A stretch of DNA of 64,000 bases from Formosa algae (GTDB lineage: Bacteria > Bacteroidota > Bacteroidia > Flavobacteriales > Flavobacteriaceae), in contig NZ_LMAK01000019.1 of assembly GCF_001439665.1 (NCBI RefSeq), positions 1 to 64,000 of the forward strand. The letters are read 5' to 3'. Made by a program: the position numbers and the translations under genes. The notes below the pieces were generated by a model. The model had not been told where the DNA came from, did no database searches, and was given only the letters and a program-made list of their open reading frames with translations. The number at the start of each line of letters is the position of its first letter. Position 1 is the stretch's first letter. Of the stretch, positions 8,324-17,433 are shown piece by piece.

Positions 8324-9601
8324 ATGAAACTTTGGGACAAAGGGCTTTCAATAGATAAAAAAATTGAGCAATTTACTGTGGGAAACGACAGAGAAATTGA
8401 TATTCATATTGCGAAGTATGATGTGATTGCTTCTAAAGCACACGCTAAAATGTTAGAGAGCATTAATATTATTACTGCTGAAGAATTGAAACAATTATTA
8501 GGTGGTTTAGATGTATTAGAATCTCAGATAGAAGAGGGTACGTTTGTTATTGAAGAAGATTTTGAAGATGTGCATTCAAAAATAGAATTCGAATTAACGA
8601 AAACTTTAGGCGATGTTGGAAAGAAAATACATACTGCACGTTCTAGAAATGATCAAGTTTTAGTGGCGCTTCAATTGTATTTTAAAGCAGAGTTAAAAAC
8701 AATTCAGGAAAAAACTAAAACGTTTTTCGATACACTAATTGGTTTAGCAGACACGCATAAAGATTCTTTATTACCTGGCTATACGCATTTACAAGTCGCT
8801 ATGCCGTCGTCTTTTGGGGTTTGGTTTTCTGCCTATGCAGAATTATTAATTGATGATGTGTATATGCTACAAGCGGCTCAAAAGGTAGCCGATCAAAATC
8901 CTTTAGGTTCTGCTGCAGGTTATGGAAGTTCATTTCCGATAGATCGTGAATTAACCACAAAAGAAATGGGGTTTTCAACCTTAAAATATAACGTGGTTGC
9001 TGCACAAATGAGTCGAGGTAAAAGTGAACGTACTATTGCTGCTTCACTAGGAAGCTTGGCAAATACACTATCGCGTTTTGCTATGGATATTTGCTTGTAT
9101 AACAGTCAGAATTTTGGTTTTATAGCCTTTCCAGATGAGTTAACTACAGGAAGTAGTATTATGCCACACAAGAAGAATCCGGATGTATTTGAATTGATTC
9201 GAGGAAAATGTAATAAAATCCAAGCGCTACAAACAGAGATGGTTTTAATTACGAATAATTTACCTAGCGGATACCATCGCGACTATCAACTATTAAAAGA
9301 GAATATGATTCAGGCTCTTGAAGACACGAAAGATATTCTAGATATTTTTAATTTTTCTATCGCGCAAGTAAAAGTGAAAGATATCGATTTACACGACGAT
9401 AAATATAAGTTCTTATTTACTGTAGATAATATAAATACTTTAGTGGTAGAAGGCATGTCGTTTAGAGATGCGTATAAAAAGATTGGTGGCGAAGTAGAAG
9501 CAGGTACATATGTACCAGACGATTCTAAAAAACATACCCATTTAGGAAGTATTCACAATTTAGGATTAGATAAAATAAGTGAAAAGTTTCCGAAAATTTA
9601 G
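8324..9601 (+). CDS. argH: Argininosuccinate lyase
   Basis: 425 residues, fumarase/aspartase superfamily. The signature GSSIMPHKKNPDVFELIRG is present, as are HTARSRNDQV and GYTHLQVAMP. It splits argininosuccinate to arginine and fumarate, the last step of the pathway. The C-terminus is shorter than in E. coli ArgH (457), as is common in this group. It is last in the operon, 46 bases after argE, and is followed by a strong hairpin terminator. Confidence 0.96.
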   Translation: MKLWDKGLSIDKKIEQFTVGNDREIDIHIAKYDVIASKAHAKMLESINIITAEELKQLLGGLDVLESQIEEGTFVIEEDFEDVHSKIEFELTKTLGDVGKKIHTARSRNDQVLVALQLYFKAELKTIQEKTKTFFDTLIGLADTHKDSLLPGYTHLQVAMPSSFGVWFSAYAELLIDDVYMLQAAQKVADQNPLGSAAGYGSSFPIDRELTTKEMGFSTLKYNVVAAQMSRGKSERTIAASLGSLANTLSRFAMDICLYNSQNFGFIAFPDELTTGSSIMPHKKNPDVFELIRGKCNKIQALQTEMVLITNNLPSGYHRDYQLLKENMIQALEDTKDILDIFNFSIAQVKVKDIDLHDDKYKFLFTVDNINTLVVEGMSFRDAYKKIGGEVEAGTYVPDDSKKHTHLGSIHNLGLDKISEKFPKI

Positions 9602-9617
9602 AGAAGCATATCGCAAC

Positions 9618-9656
9618 AAAAAAGCGTCTTAGTTTAATTACTAAGACGCTTTTTTA
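9618..9656. terminator. Bidirectional intrinsic terminator between argH and leuB
   Basis: AAAAAAGCGTCTTAG (9618-9632) pairs with CTAAGACGCTTTTTT (9641-9655) around an 8-base loop. A runs on one side and T runs on the other make it work on both strands. It separates the convergent argH and leuB. Confidence 0.92.
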
Positions 9657-9675
9657 TTTTATACTATATTGAAAT

Positions 9676-10794
9676 TTAGATAATAGTAGATTGGCCTAAG
9701 TGAATGTTCGAAAAGTTATGATTCGAATCTTTAGGATTACTAATAAAATCTGCAATAAAATCACCAACCTTAGTGGTCGTAATATTATCGTATTTCGTGT
9801 TTAAATCTGGTGTTGTAATATGAAGCGCTAAAGATTTGTCTACAGCTGTTCTAATTAAATCTGCTTCATCGTTTAAATCAAAATGTTCTAATAACATAGC
9901 TGCAGATAAAATGGAAGCAATTGGATTTGCAATACCTTTGTTTGTTGCTTGTGGATATGATCCGTGAATAGGTTCAAACATAGCATATTTGTCTCCTACA
10001 GAAGCCGAAGCTAATAAACCTATAGATCCTCCAATAACACTAGCTTCGTCGCTTATAATGTCTCCAAACATGTTTTCTGTTAAAATAACGTCAAACTGTT
10101 TTGGGTTTAAAATCATTTGCATTGCAGCGTTATCAATAAATAAGAAATCTAATTCTACATCTTTATAACTTTTAGAAATCTCGGTAACCACTTTACGCCA
10201 TAAACGCGATGTTTCTAAGACGTTTGCTTTATCAATTAAAGTCAGTTTTTTTCGTCTAGCTTGAGCAGCTTTAAAGGCCAAATGTGCTAAACGTTCAATC
10301 TCTACACGAGAATACTCACATAAATCTGAAGCAGAATTACCATCAGCACTTGTTTCTTTTTTTCCAAAGTAAATACCTCCAGTAAGCTCGCGGTAAATAC
10401 TAATATCTGTCCCTTTAATAATATCCTTTTTTAAAGGCGATTTACTTAAAAGTGCATCGTATGCTTTTACTGGTCTTATGTTAGCAAATAACCCTAGGGC
10501 TTTTCTTAGCGCAAGTAATCCTTGTTCAGGACGTACTTTTGCAGAAGGATCATTATCATATTTAGGGTCTCCGATAGCACCAAATAGTAAAGCATCACTA
10601 TTTTGACAAAGCTCTAGCGTAGCATCTGGTAAAGGGTTTCCTGTTTCATCTATGGCAATAGCACCAACAGGAGCGTATTTAAAATTAAATGAATGGTTAT
10701 ATTCTAAAGCTATCGCTTTAAGTACTTTTATGGATTGTGCAGTGACTTCTGGTCCGATTCCGTCTCCTGCTAATACTGCTATATTTAGTTTCAT
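9676..10794 (-). CDS. leuB: 3-isopropylmalate dehydrogenase
   Basis: 372 residues. It oxidises and decarboxylates 3-isopropylmalate to 2-ketoisocaproate with NAD. Family hallmarks: AVLAGDGIGPEVT at the N-terminus, LLFGAIGDPKYD, ELTGGIYFG, LTENMFGDIISDEAS and EPIHGSYPQATNKGIANP. Last gene of the leuA-leuC-leuD-leuB unit on this strand; it starts 59 bases after leuD. Length is normal. Confidence 0.95.
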   Translation of the reverse strand: MKLNIAVLAGDGIGPEVTAQSIKVLKAIALEYNHSFNFKYAPVGAIAIDETGNPLPDATLELCQNSDALLFGAIGDPKYDNDPSAKVRPEQGLLALRKALGLFANIRPVKAYDALLSKSPLKKDIIKGTDISIYRELTGGIYFGKKETSADGNSASDLCEYSRVEIERLAHLAFKAAQARRKKLTLIDKANVLETSRLWRKVVTEISKSYKDVELDFLFIDNAAMQMILNPKQFDVILTENMFGDIISDEASVIGGSIGLLASASVGDKYAMFEPIHGSYPQATNKGIANPIASILSAAMLLEHFDLNDEADLIRTAVDKSLALHITTPDLNTKYDNITTTKVGDFIADFISNPKDSNHNFSNIHLGQSTII

Positions 10795-10853
10795 AAGAAT
10801 TATGTTTTAGTAGCCCTTATAATTAGCGCCACTAATTTATAATGGTTATAGGG

Positions 10854-11447
10854 CTATATGTTTTCGTTCTTAGTTTCAAAAGCTAAGATCTCTTCTTTTT
10901 TGCTTAATAAATAATCAATGTCATCATAACCATTTATTAGACACGTTTTCTTGTACGGATCGATGTCGAATTGTTCAGAAAAATCAGTGCCTTGAATAGA
11001 AATGATTTGAGTCTCTAAATTTACACTAATTATTGTTTCTGGGTCACTTGTAATGTTATTAAATAATACTTTTAAGAATTCTGGTGACACCTGTATTGGT
11101 AAAATTCCATTATTAAGTGCATTTCCTTTAAAAATATCGGCAAAGAAACTAGAAACGACAACTTTAAAACCGTAATCGGCAATTGCCCATGCCGCATGCT
11201 CGCGACTAGAACCGCAACCAAAATTATCTCCAGCGACTAGAATACTTCCCATATAAGTAGTATCGTTTAAAGGGAACTCTTCGTTAATATCTCCGTTTTT
11301 ATTATATCTCCAATCTCTAAATACATTATCTCCAAAACCTTTTCTATCTGTTGCTTTTAAGAAACGAGCAGGAATGATTTGATCTGTATCTATATTTTCT
11401 ATGTCTAATGGAATGGCTCTAGACTGTAATGTTATAAACTTTTCCAT
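10854..11447 (-). CDS. leuD: 3-isopropylmalate dehydratase small subunit
   Basis: 197 residues. It forms the swivel domain of isopropylmalate isomerase together with LeuC. Seen motifs: [13 protein letters not shown] and [16 protein letters not shown], the substrate-binding loops of aconitase-type small subunits. It starts directly after the leuC stop with no gap, which suggests the two subunits are co-translated. Confidence 0.95.
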   Translation of the reverse strand: MEKFITLQSRAIPLDIENIDTDQIIPARFLKATDRKGFGDNVFRDWRYNKNGDINEEFPLNDTTYMGSILVAGDNFGCGSSREHAAWAIADYGFKVVVSSFFADIFKGNALNNGILPIQVSPEFLKVLFNNITSDPETIISVNLETQIISIQGTDFSEQFDIDPYKKTCLINGYDDIDYLLSKKEEILAFETKNENI

Positions 11448-12830
11448 TTAGTTTAATTGTTTTGTAATGTCAATAATTTTTCCTTCTACCGCTGTTGCCG
11501 CTGCAACTAACGGACTTGCTAAAATGGTTCTAGCACCTTGGCCTTGTCTACCTTCAAAGTTTCTGTTAGATGTAGATACGCAATATTCGTTTTGCGGAAT
11601 CTTATCATCATTCATGGCTAAACAAGCAGAACATCCTGGTTGGCGCAGTTCGAAACCAGCAGCTGTAAAGATGTCTTTAAGGCCTTCTTCAATAATTTGT
11701 GTTTCCACCAATTTACTTCCAGGAACTAACCAAGCAGTAACGTTAGGTGCTTTTTGTTTGCCTTTGATGTATTGAGCAGCTACTCTAAAATCTTCAATTC
11801 TAGAGTTGGTACAGCTACCAATAAAGACAAAATTAATTGGTTTGTTTATAAGAGATTCACCTTTTTTGAAATCCATATATTTCAATGATTTTTCAAAAGA
11901 AGCATCATCAAGGGTAGGGATGTTTTCTGTTACTTTTATTCCCATACCAGGGTTAGTTCCGTAGGTAACCATAGGTTCTATATCTTCTGCATCGAAAAAA
12001 TATTCTTTATCGAACTTGGCACCATTATCTGTTGGTAATGTTTTCCAGTAGGCTACTTTTTGTTTGAAATCTTCTCCTTTCGGTGCGAATTCACGACCTT
12101 CAACATAATCGAAAGTGGTTTGATCTGGCGCTATCATTCCGCCACGGGCCCCCATTTCAATACTCATATTACAAACCGTCATACGGCCTTCCATACTCAT
12201 GTTTTCAAACACATCTCCGGCGTATTCACAGAAATAGCCTGTACCTGCATTGGTTCCTAATTTTGAGATGACATATAAAATAACATCTTTAGGAAGCACT
12301 CCATTTTTTAATTTACCATTTACAGAAACGCGTAAACTTTTAGGTTTAGTTAAAAGTAAACATTGACTAGCAAAAACTTGAGCAACCTGACTGGTTCCGA
12401 TTCCAAAAGCAATGGTTCCAAATGCACCATGCGTAGATGTATGACTGTCTCCACACACGATTGTCATTCCAGGTTGTGTGATACCTAATTCGGGTGACAT
12501 AACGTGCACTATACCATTGTATTTATGACCTAATTCAAAAAGTGTGATTCCGTTTTCGGTACAGTTCTTTGATAGTTGCTCAAGCTGATGTCTAGATAAC
12601 GTATCTTGTATTGGTAAATGTTGATTTGTTGTTGGCGTATTATGATCTGCCGTTGCCACAATCTGGTTGGGTCTAAATACAGGAATATCTCTGTCTTTTA
12701 ACTCGTTAAAAGCTTGCGGGCTTGTTACTTCGTGTATTAAATGCTTATCGATGTACAAAATCTGTGGTCCATTTTCTATGGCGTCCACAACGTGTGCATC
12801 CCAAACTTTATCAAATAATGTTTTTTTCAT
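11448..12830 (-). CDS. leuC: 3-isopropylmalate dehydratase large subunit
   Basis: 460 residues, aconitase family. The three cysteines of the 4Fe-4S cluster are in FIGSCTNSR and [21 protein letters not shown] is the substrate loop. It isomerises 2-isopropylmalate to 3-isopropylmalate. Adjacent to leuD and 55 bases after leuA in the same unit. Confidence 0.95.
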   Translation of the reverse strand: MKKTLFDKVWDAHVVDAIENGPQILYIDKHLIHEVTSPQAFNELKDRDIPVFRPNQIVATADHNTPTTNQHLPIQDTLSRHQLEQLSKNCTENGITLFELGHKYNGIVHVMSPELGITQPGMTIVCGDSHTSTHGAFGTIAFGIGTSQVAQVFASQCLLLTKPKSLRVSVNGKLKNGVLPKDVILYVISKLGTNAGTGYFCEYAGDVFENMSMEGRMTVCNMSIEMGARGGMIAPDQTTFDYVEGREFAPKGEDFKQKVAYWKTLPTDNGAKFDKEYFFDAEDIEPMVTYGTNPGMGIKVTENIPTLDDASFEKSLKYMDFKKGESLINKPINFVFIGSCTNSRIEDFRVAAQYIKGKQKAPNVTAWLVPGSKLVETQIIEEGLKDIFTAAGFELRQPGCSACLAMNDDKIPQNEYCVSTSNRNFEGRQGQGARTILASPLVAAATAVEGKIIDITKQLN

Positions 12831-12885
12831 TTCATGTTATTTTTGCTATCTCAAAAGTAATTAAGACATAGACTTTACGCTTATT

Positions 12886-14061
12886 TTAAGCTGAAATAAT
12901 TTCTTTATGTATACTACTAGATTTAATAATTTTGTGAATGTCTGAATCATCAACTTCTTTCTTAATATCTGCAAAGTCTAAGAAGCTAGCATACACTACA
13001 TCTAATTGTAATTTTGTTAATTCGTAGCCTACGTTTTTGGCCCTGTATGCTAAAGCTGCTCTACCGCTTCTTGCTGTTAACACAATAGCAGATTCTGTAA
13101 CTCCAACATCTTTAGGGTCTATAATTTCGTAAGTTTCACGATTTTTAATTACACCATCTTGATGTATTCCAGAACTGTGAGCAAAAGCATTTGCACCAAC
13201 AATGGCTTTGTTTGGTTGCGTGTAAATACCCATGTGTTCTGAAACCATTTGGCTTGTACTATATAATAAAGATGTATTTATATTTGTATCTAAATTTAAT
13301 GTAGGGTGCTGCTTTAAAATCATAACAACTTCTTCTAAAGCTGTGTTTCCAGCACGTTCTCCAATACCATTAATAGTACACTCAATTTGTCTTGCACCGT
13401 TAATAACACCTTCAATAGAATTTGCAGTTGCTAATCCTAAATCGTTATGACAGTGACAAGATAAAATGGCTTTTTCAATACCTTTTACATTCTCTTTCAA
13501 GTACTTTATTTTAGCACCATATTCATTAGGTAAACAGTATCCTGTTGTATCTGGAATGTTTAAAACCGTTGCTCCGGCTGCAATAACAGCTTCGCAAACT
13601 CTTGCTAAATAATCGTTATCTGTACGTCCTGCATCTTCTGCATAAAACTCTACATCTTCAGTAAATGTTTTAGCATAACGAACCGCTCTTACAGCACGTT
13701 CGATGATGGCATCGCGATTGGAATTAAATTTAAATTTTATATGAGAATCTGATGTTCCAATCCCTGTATGAATTCTTGATTTTTTTGCAAAACGCAAAGC
13801 TTCACCAGCAACTTTAATATCATTTTCTACAGATCTTGTTAGACCACAAACAGTAGCATTCTTTACGATTTTTGAAATGGCTTCAACCGAAGCGAAATCT
13901 CCAGGACTTGACACAGGAAATCCTGCTTCGATAACGTCAACTCCTAGTAGATCAAGTCTTTCAGCAATAATTAGTTTTTGCTCTTTGTTTAACTTGCAAC
14001 CTGGGACTTGTTCGCCATCGCGTAACGTTGTGTCAAATATTTGAATGTTAGAATGTGACAT
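12886..14061 (-). CDS. leuA: 2-isopropylmalate synthase, short form
   Basis: 391 residues. The catalytic TIM barrel starts with [13 protein letters not shown] and contains the metal ligands of [16 protein letters not shown] and the NGIGERAGN block. It condenses 2-ketoisovalerate with acetyl-CoA, the first step of leucine synthesis. Typical LeuA is about 510-520 residues; here the C-terminal leucine-binding regulatory domain of about 120 residues is absent, so allosteric inhibition by leucine of the usual kind is not expected. Related short enzymes (citramalate or homocitrate synthase) are possible, but the leuCDB context supports LeuA. Confidence 0.9.
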   Translation of the reverse strand: MSHSNIQIFDTTLRDGEQVPGCKLNKEQKLIIAERLDLLGVDVIEAGFPVSSPGDFASVEAISKIVKNATVCGLTRSVENDIKVAGEALRFAKKSRIHTGIGTSDSHIKFKFNSNRDAIIERAVRAVRYAKTFTEDVEFYAEDAGRTDNDYLARVCEAVIAAGATVLNIPDTTGYCLPNEYGAKIKYLKENVKGIEKAILSCHCHNDLGLATANSIEGVINGARQIECTINGIGERAGNTALEEVVMILKQHPTLNLDTNINTSLLYSTSQMVSEHMGIYTQPNKAIVGANAFAHSSGIHQDGVIKNRETYEIIDPKDVGVTESAIVLTARSGRAALAYRAKNVGYELTKLQLDVVYASFLDFADIKKEVDDSDIHKIIKSSSIHKEIISA

Positions 14062-14209
14062 TTATATGAATTTATTTTCTTATTGTTCTACGAATTTATA
14101 TTTTGCTTTTGTGAAAGCAATACCTCATTGTTGTACTTTTACGATGTTTAAAAGTATTTAAACATGATTAAATATCTGTAAATCAGAATTTTATAACACT
14201 TTTTATTTG
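14062..14209. promoter_or_regulatory. Divergent promoter region between leuA and the 516-residue gene
   Basis: 148 AT-rich bases serve both directions. TACTTTTA (14134-14141) on the plus strand differs from TAnnTTTG only in its last base. TGCTTTTGTGAAAGCA (14104-14119) is a 6-bp hairpin with a 4-base loop in the leuA leader. I searched the leuA leader for a leucine-rich ORF and found only a 10-codon ORF without leucine. Confidence 0.35.
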
Positions 14210-15760
14210 ATGATAAAAGACCAAAAAGATAATTTGTTTTTGTTAGTAAAGTCATTAACCAAGTCTGAAAAACGACAGTTTAAACTGTATGTGGGGAGAT
14301 TAGGGGTTAATAACGATTCTAAATTTTTAAATTTATTTAATATTTTAGACAAATTAGCTAGTTATGACGAAGAATTTATTTTAAAAAACGGAGACGTTAA
14401 GAAGCAGCAATTAGCAAATGTTAAGGCGCACTTGTATAAACAAATTTTAATTAGTTTAAAATTAAACCCTTCACATCAAAACATTAGGTCGCAAGTAAGA
14501 GAACAGTTAGATTTTGCTTCCATTTTATACCACAAAGGTTTGTACAAACAAAGCTTGAAGATTTTAGATAAATCTAAAGAATTGGCCATACAAAGCGAAG
14601 AAAAAAATTTAGCTTACGAAATTGTAGAGTTCGAAAAATTAATCGAATCGCAATATATTACCCGTAGTATTGGCGGTCGTGCAGACGAGCTTACAATTCA
14701 GGCCAAAGAATTAAGTGCTTTAAATGTTATAGCGAGTAAACTTTCTAATTTATCCTTACAGTTATATGGCATTTTTCTTAAAACGGGATACGTTAAAAAC
14801 GAAGAAGAAGGACAACAAGTTGCAGAGTATTTTAATAACAGATTGCCTAAATACAACATTAAAAAACTAGGCTTTAGGGAAAAATTATGGTTGTACAATG
14901 CCTATTTATGGTACAGTTTTTTAACACAAGATTTTAAGAATTGTTACCGTTATGCTTCTAAATGGGTGGACTTGTTTTATGAAAACCCAACCATGATTAA
15001 TTTAAATCCAGTGTTCTTTTTAAAAGGAAAAAACTACTTGCTAGAAGCACTATTTTTTGTGAGAAGCAAAAATAAATTTGAAGAAGCTTTATTGCGATTA
15101 GAAACCATTGTGAATGATAAAAAGTTCTTAAGAGATGAAAATGTAGAGTCTTTAGCATTTCTGTATTACAACCTTAATAAAGTGAATTTACATTTTATAG
15201 ATGGCTCTTTTGAGGACGGTTTGAGTTTAATTCCAAAAATAGAAAACGACCTTAAAAAATTCACAAATAGAATAGACGAACACCATACCATGATTTTCTA
15301 TTACAAATTCGCAAGTATGTATTTTGGTGCTGGAGATAATAAACAATGTATCGCGTATTTAGATAAAATTATTTCAAATAAAAGTTTGTCTATGCGCGAA
15401 GATTTATTGTGTTTCTCTAGAGTGTTAAATTTGGTTGCACATTATGAAGCAGGATTAGATTACCATATCGATACTTTATTGCGTAGTACCTATAAGTTTT
15501 TGATTAAAATGAATGATTTACACGAGGTACAAAAAGAAATGATAAAGTTTATAAAAGGCTTACAAGATGTATATCCGCAAGACATTAAGCAAGCTTTTAT
15601 AAGGTTAAGAGATACTTTAAAAACGTACGAAGATCATCCTTACGAAAAGCGTGCATTCTTGTATTTAGATATTATTTCGTGGTTGGAAAGTAAAATAGAG
15701 AATAAGCCTGTAGGACAGATTATTAAGGATAAATATATAGCGAGAAGTCAAGCTTTGTAA
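14210..15760 (+). CDS. Uncharacterised alpha-helical repeat protein
   Basis: 516 residues. ATG at 14210 is preferred to the TTG one codon upstream. The protein is rich in Leu, Lys and aromatic residues and has an amphipathic helical pattern with TPR-like pairs of helices (for example LDFASILYHKGLYKQSLKILDK at about 104-125 and YYKFASMYFGAGDNKQCIAYLDKI near 363-386, each described by its helix-turn-helix spacing). No signal peptide and no membrane segment, so it should be cytoplasmic. No enzyme motif was recognised. It stands alone between the leu unit (divergent) and the methionine unit. Function unknown; a scaffold or regulatory protein is possible. Confidence 0.85.
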   Translation: MIKDQKDNLFLLVKSLTKSEKRQFKLYVGRLGVNNDSKFLNLFNILDKLASYDEEFILKNGDVKKQQLANVKAHLYKQILISLKLNPSHQNIRSQVREQLDFASILYHKGLYKQSLKILDKSKELAIQSEEKNLAYEIVEFEKLIESQYITRSIGGRADELTIQAKELSALNVIASKLSNLSLQLYGIFLKTGYVKNEEEGQQVAEYFNNRLPKYNIKKLGFREKLWLYNAYLWYSFLTQDFKNCYRYASKWVDLFYENPTMINLNPVFFLKGKNYLLEALFFVRSKNKFEEALLRLETIVNDKKFLRDENVESLAFLYYNLNKVNLHFIDGSFEDGLSLIPKIENDLKKFTNRIDEHHTMIFYYKFASMYFGAGDNKQCIAYLDKIISNKSLSMREDLLCFSRVLNLVAHYEAGLDYHIDTLLRSTYKFLIKMNDLHEVQKEMIKFIKGLQDVYPQDIKQAFIRLRDTLKTYEDHPYEKRAFLYLDIISWLESKIENKPVGQIIKDKYIARSQAL

Positions 15761-15853
15761 AATGTTTTTTTATAAAAATGTCTTAAATAATTTGGAAAAT
15801 CGACTTTTCTAACTGAATATTTGTGCTCACAAAGTTCAATAACGTATTGAAAT

Positions 15854-15973
15854 GTTATCAAGAAAGGTGGAGGGATTAGACCCGCTGAAACCTTAGCAAC
15901 CCTTTAACTTATAAAGAAGGTGCTACATTCTACTTAAAAACCGATTCATTTATCGGCGATTTAGATAGATAAC
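15854..15973 (+). ncRNA. SAM-I (S-box) riboswitch before metY
   Basis: P1 is GTTATC (15854-15859) with GATAAC (15968-15973). Between them are the conserved SAM-I blocks: AAGGTGGAGGGA, then CCGCTGAAACCTTAGCAACC, then AAGAAGGTGCTACATTC. This order and wording match the S-box aptamer, which binds S-adenosylmethionine and lowers downstream expression. It precedes metY and the homoserine/methionine genes. Confidence 0.95.
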
Positions 15974-15979
15974 TAAAGG

Positions 15980-16017
15980 AAATTACTTTCAGGGTAATTT
16001 GTATTATTTTCTTTTTA
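15980..16017 (+). terminator. Putative riboswitch-controlled terminator
   Basis: AAATTAC (15980-15986) pairs with GTAATTT (15994-16000), loop TTTCAGG, followed by a T-rich run to 16017. It starts six bases after the riboswitch P1 stem, where an expression platform is expected. The stem is AT-rich, so strength is uncertain. Confidence 0.55.
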
Positions 16018-16097
16018 ACATTTTTCTATTAAGTACGCCTTATAAAAGGGTGCATTTGACTTTTAGTTTTAATTTATTAACTCAAAAAGAAAGAAAA

Positions 16098-17381
16098 ATG
16101 AGTACACAAAAATTCGCAACTCAAGCGTTGCATGCAGGACACGATGTTACAAAAAATGGAGGAACACGTGCCGTACCAATTTACCAAACATCATCTTACG
16201 TTTTTAACGATTCAGATCATGCTGCAAATTTATTCGCCTTAGCAGAACCAGGTTACATTTATACCCGTTTAAATAATCCAACTAACGATGTATTGGAACA
16301 ACGTTTAGCGGCTATAGAAGGTGGTATTGCCGCTGTAGTTACGGCTTCTGGAACAGCAGCTATTTCTACTACATTGTTAACACTTTTAAAAGCAGGAGAC
16401 CATATTGTAGCATCAAGTAGTTTGTATGGGGGGACCTATAATTTATTGGCCGTTACCTTACCAAGACACGGCATTACAACCACGTTTGTAGACCCTTCAG
16501 ATGCAGCAAATTTTCAGGCTGCAGTTCAAGATAATACACGAGCTGTGTTTATTGAATCTTTAGGAAATCCGAAGTTAGATGTTTTAGATATTGAAGCGAT
16601 TGCTAATGTATCTAAAGCCAACGATATTCCTTTAATTGTCGATAATACAGTAGCTTCTCCAGCCTTATTAAATCCTATTCAATACGGAGCTAATCTTGTG
16701 ATTCACTCGCTAACAAAATACATTAACGGAAACGGAACCAGTTTAGGTGGGGTTATTGTGGATGCTGGAACATTTAATTGGGCAAACGGAAAATTCCCTG
16801 AATTTACAGAACCATCCGCAGGATATCACGGTTTAATATATAGTGACGTTTTAAAAGAAGCGGCGTTTATTGCTAAAGTTAGAATTGAAGGTTTAAGAGA
16901 TTATGGTAGTGCGTTAAGTCCGTTTAATGCGTTTCAAATCATTCAAGGTTTAGAAACTTTAGAACTACGTATTAAAAAACACAGTGAAAATGCTTTAGCT
17001 CTAGCACAATGGTTAGAGACTCAAGACGAAATTGCTTGGGTAAATTATCCTGGTTTAGAAAGTAGTAAGTATAAAACTTTAGCAGATAAATACCTTCCTA
17101 AAGGACAAAGCGGAATGGTTACTTTTGGACATAAAGGTGGTTTTGATGCTGCAAAAATTATAGCCGATAAAACTCAAATATTTTCACTTTTAGCCAATAT
17201 TGGAGACACTAAATCTTTAATCATTCATCCATCAAGTACAACCCACCAACAGTTAGATGAAGCCGCGCAAGCCGCATCTGGTGTAACGACCGATTTGGTA
17301 CGTTTGTCTGTTGGAATTGAAGATCTTGAAGATTTGAAATCTGATTTAAAACAAGCCTTTGAAGCTGTTAAAAACGCCTAA
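16098..17381 (+). CDS. metY: O-acetylhomoserine sulfhydrylase
   Basis: 427 residues from ATG 16098; the frame is open further upstream but that part lies over the riboswitch terminator, and MSTQKFATQALHAGHD is the expected N-terminus. PLP-dependent Cys/Met metabolism family; the cofactor lysine is in HSLTKYINGNG. Length and the long insertion typical of the O-acetylhomoserine enzymes (about 425-430 residues) fit MetY/Met17. It makes homocysteine from O-acetylhomoserine and sulfide. First gene behind the SAM riboswitch, 52 bases before the fusion gene that supplies its substrate. Confidence 0.92.
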   Translation: MSTQKFATQALHAGHDVTKNGGTRAVPIYQTSSYVFNDSDHAANLFALAEPGYIYTRLNNPTNDVLEQRLAAIEGGIAAVVTASGTAAISTTLLTLLKAGDHIVASSSLYGGTYNLLAVTLPRHGITTTFVDPSDAANFQAAVQDNTRAVFIESLGNPKLDVLDIEAIANVSKANDIPLIVDNTVASPALLNPIQYGANLVIHSLTKYINGNGTSLGGVIVDAGTFNWANGKFPEFTEPSAGYHGLIYSDVLKEAAFIAKVRIEGLRDYGSALSPFNAFQIIQGLETLELRIKKHSENALALAQWLETQDEIAWVNYPGLESSKYKTLADKYLPKGQSGMVTFGHKGGFDAAKIIADKTQIFSLLANIGDTKSLIIHPSSTTHQQLDEAAQAASGVTTDLVRLSVGIEDLEDLKSDLKQAFEAVKNA

Positions 17382-17433
17382 CAGTTTATAGTAAATCAAG
17401 CCCTTTTAATTCGAAGCTTTTATATATTGCGAC

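Noticed and set aside
11467-11775. 102-codon ORF on the plus strand inside leuC
   Set aside because: Antisense shadow of a well-conserved gene; no recognisable protein.
14062-14206. Possible leucine leader peptide before leuA
   Set aside because: The only ATG-started ORFs of useful length have no Leu run, and no hairpin with T tract follows.
15999-16097. Upstream extension of the metY frame
   Set aside because: It would be translated through the riboswitch terminator, and the residues are unlike the family; ATG 16098 gives the expected N-terminus.
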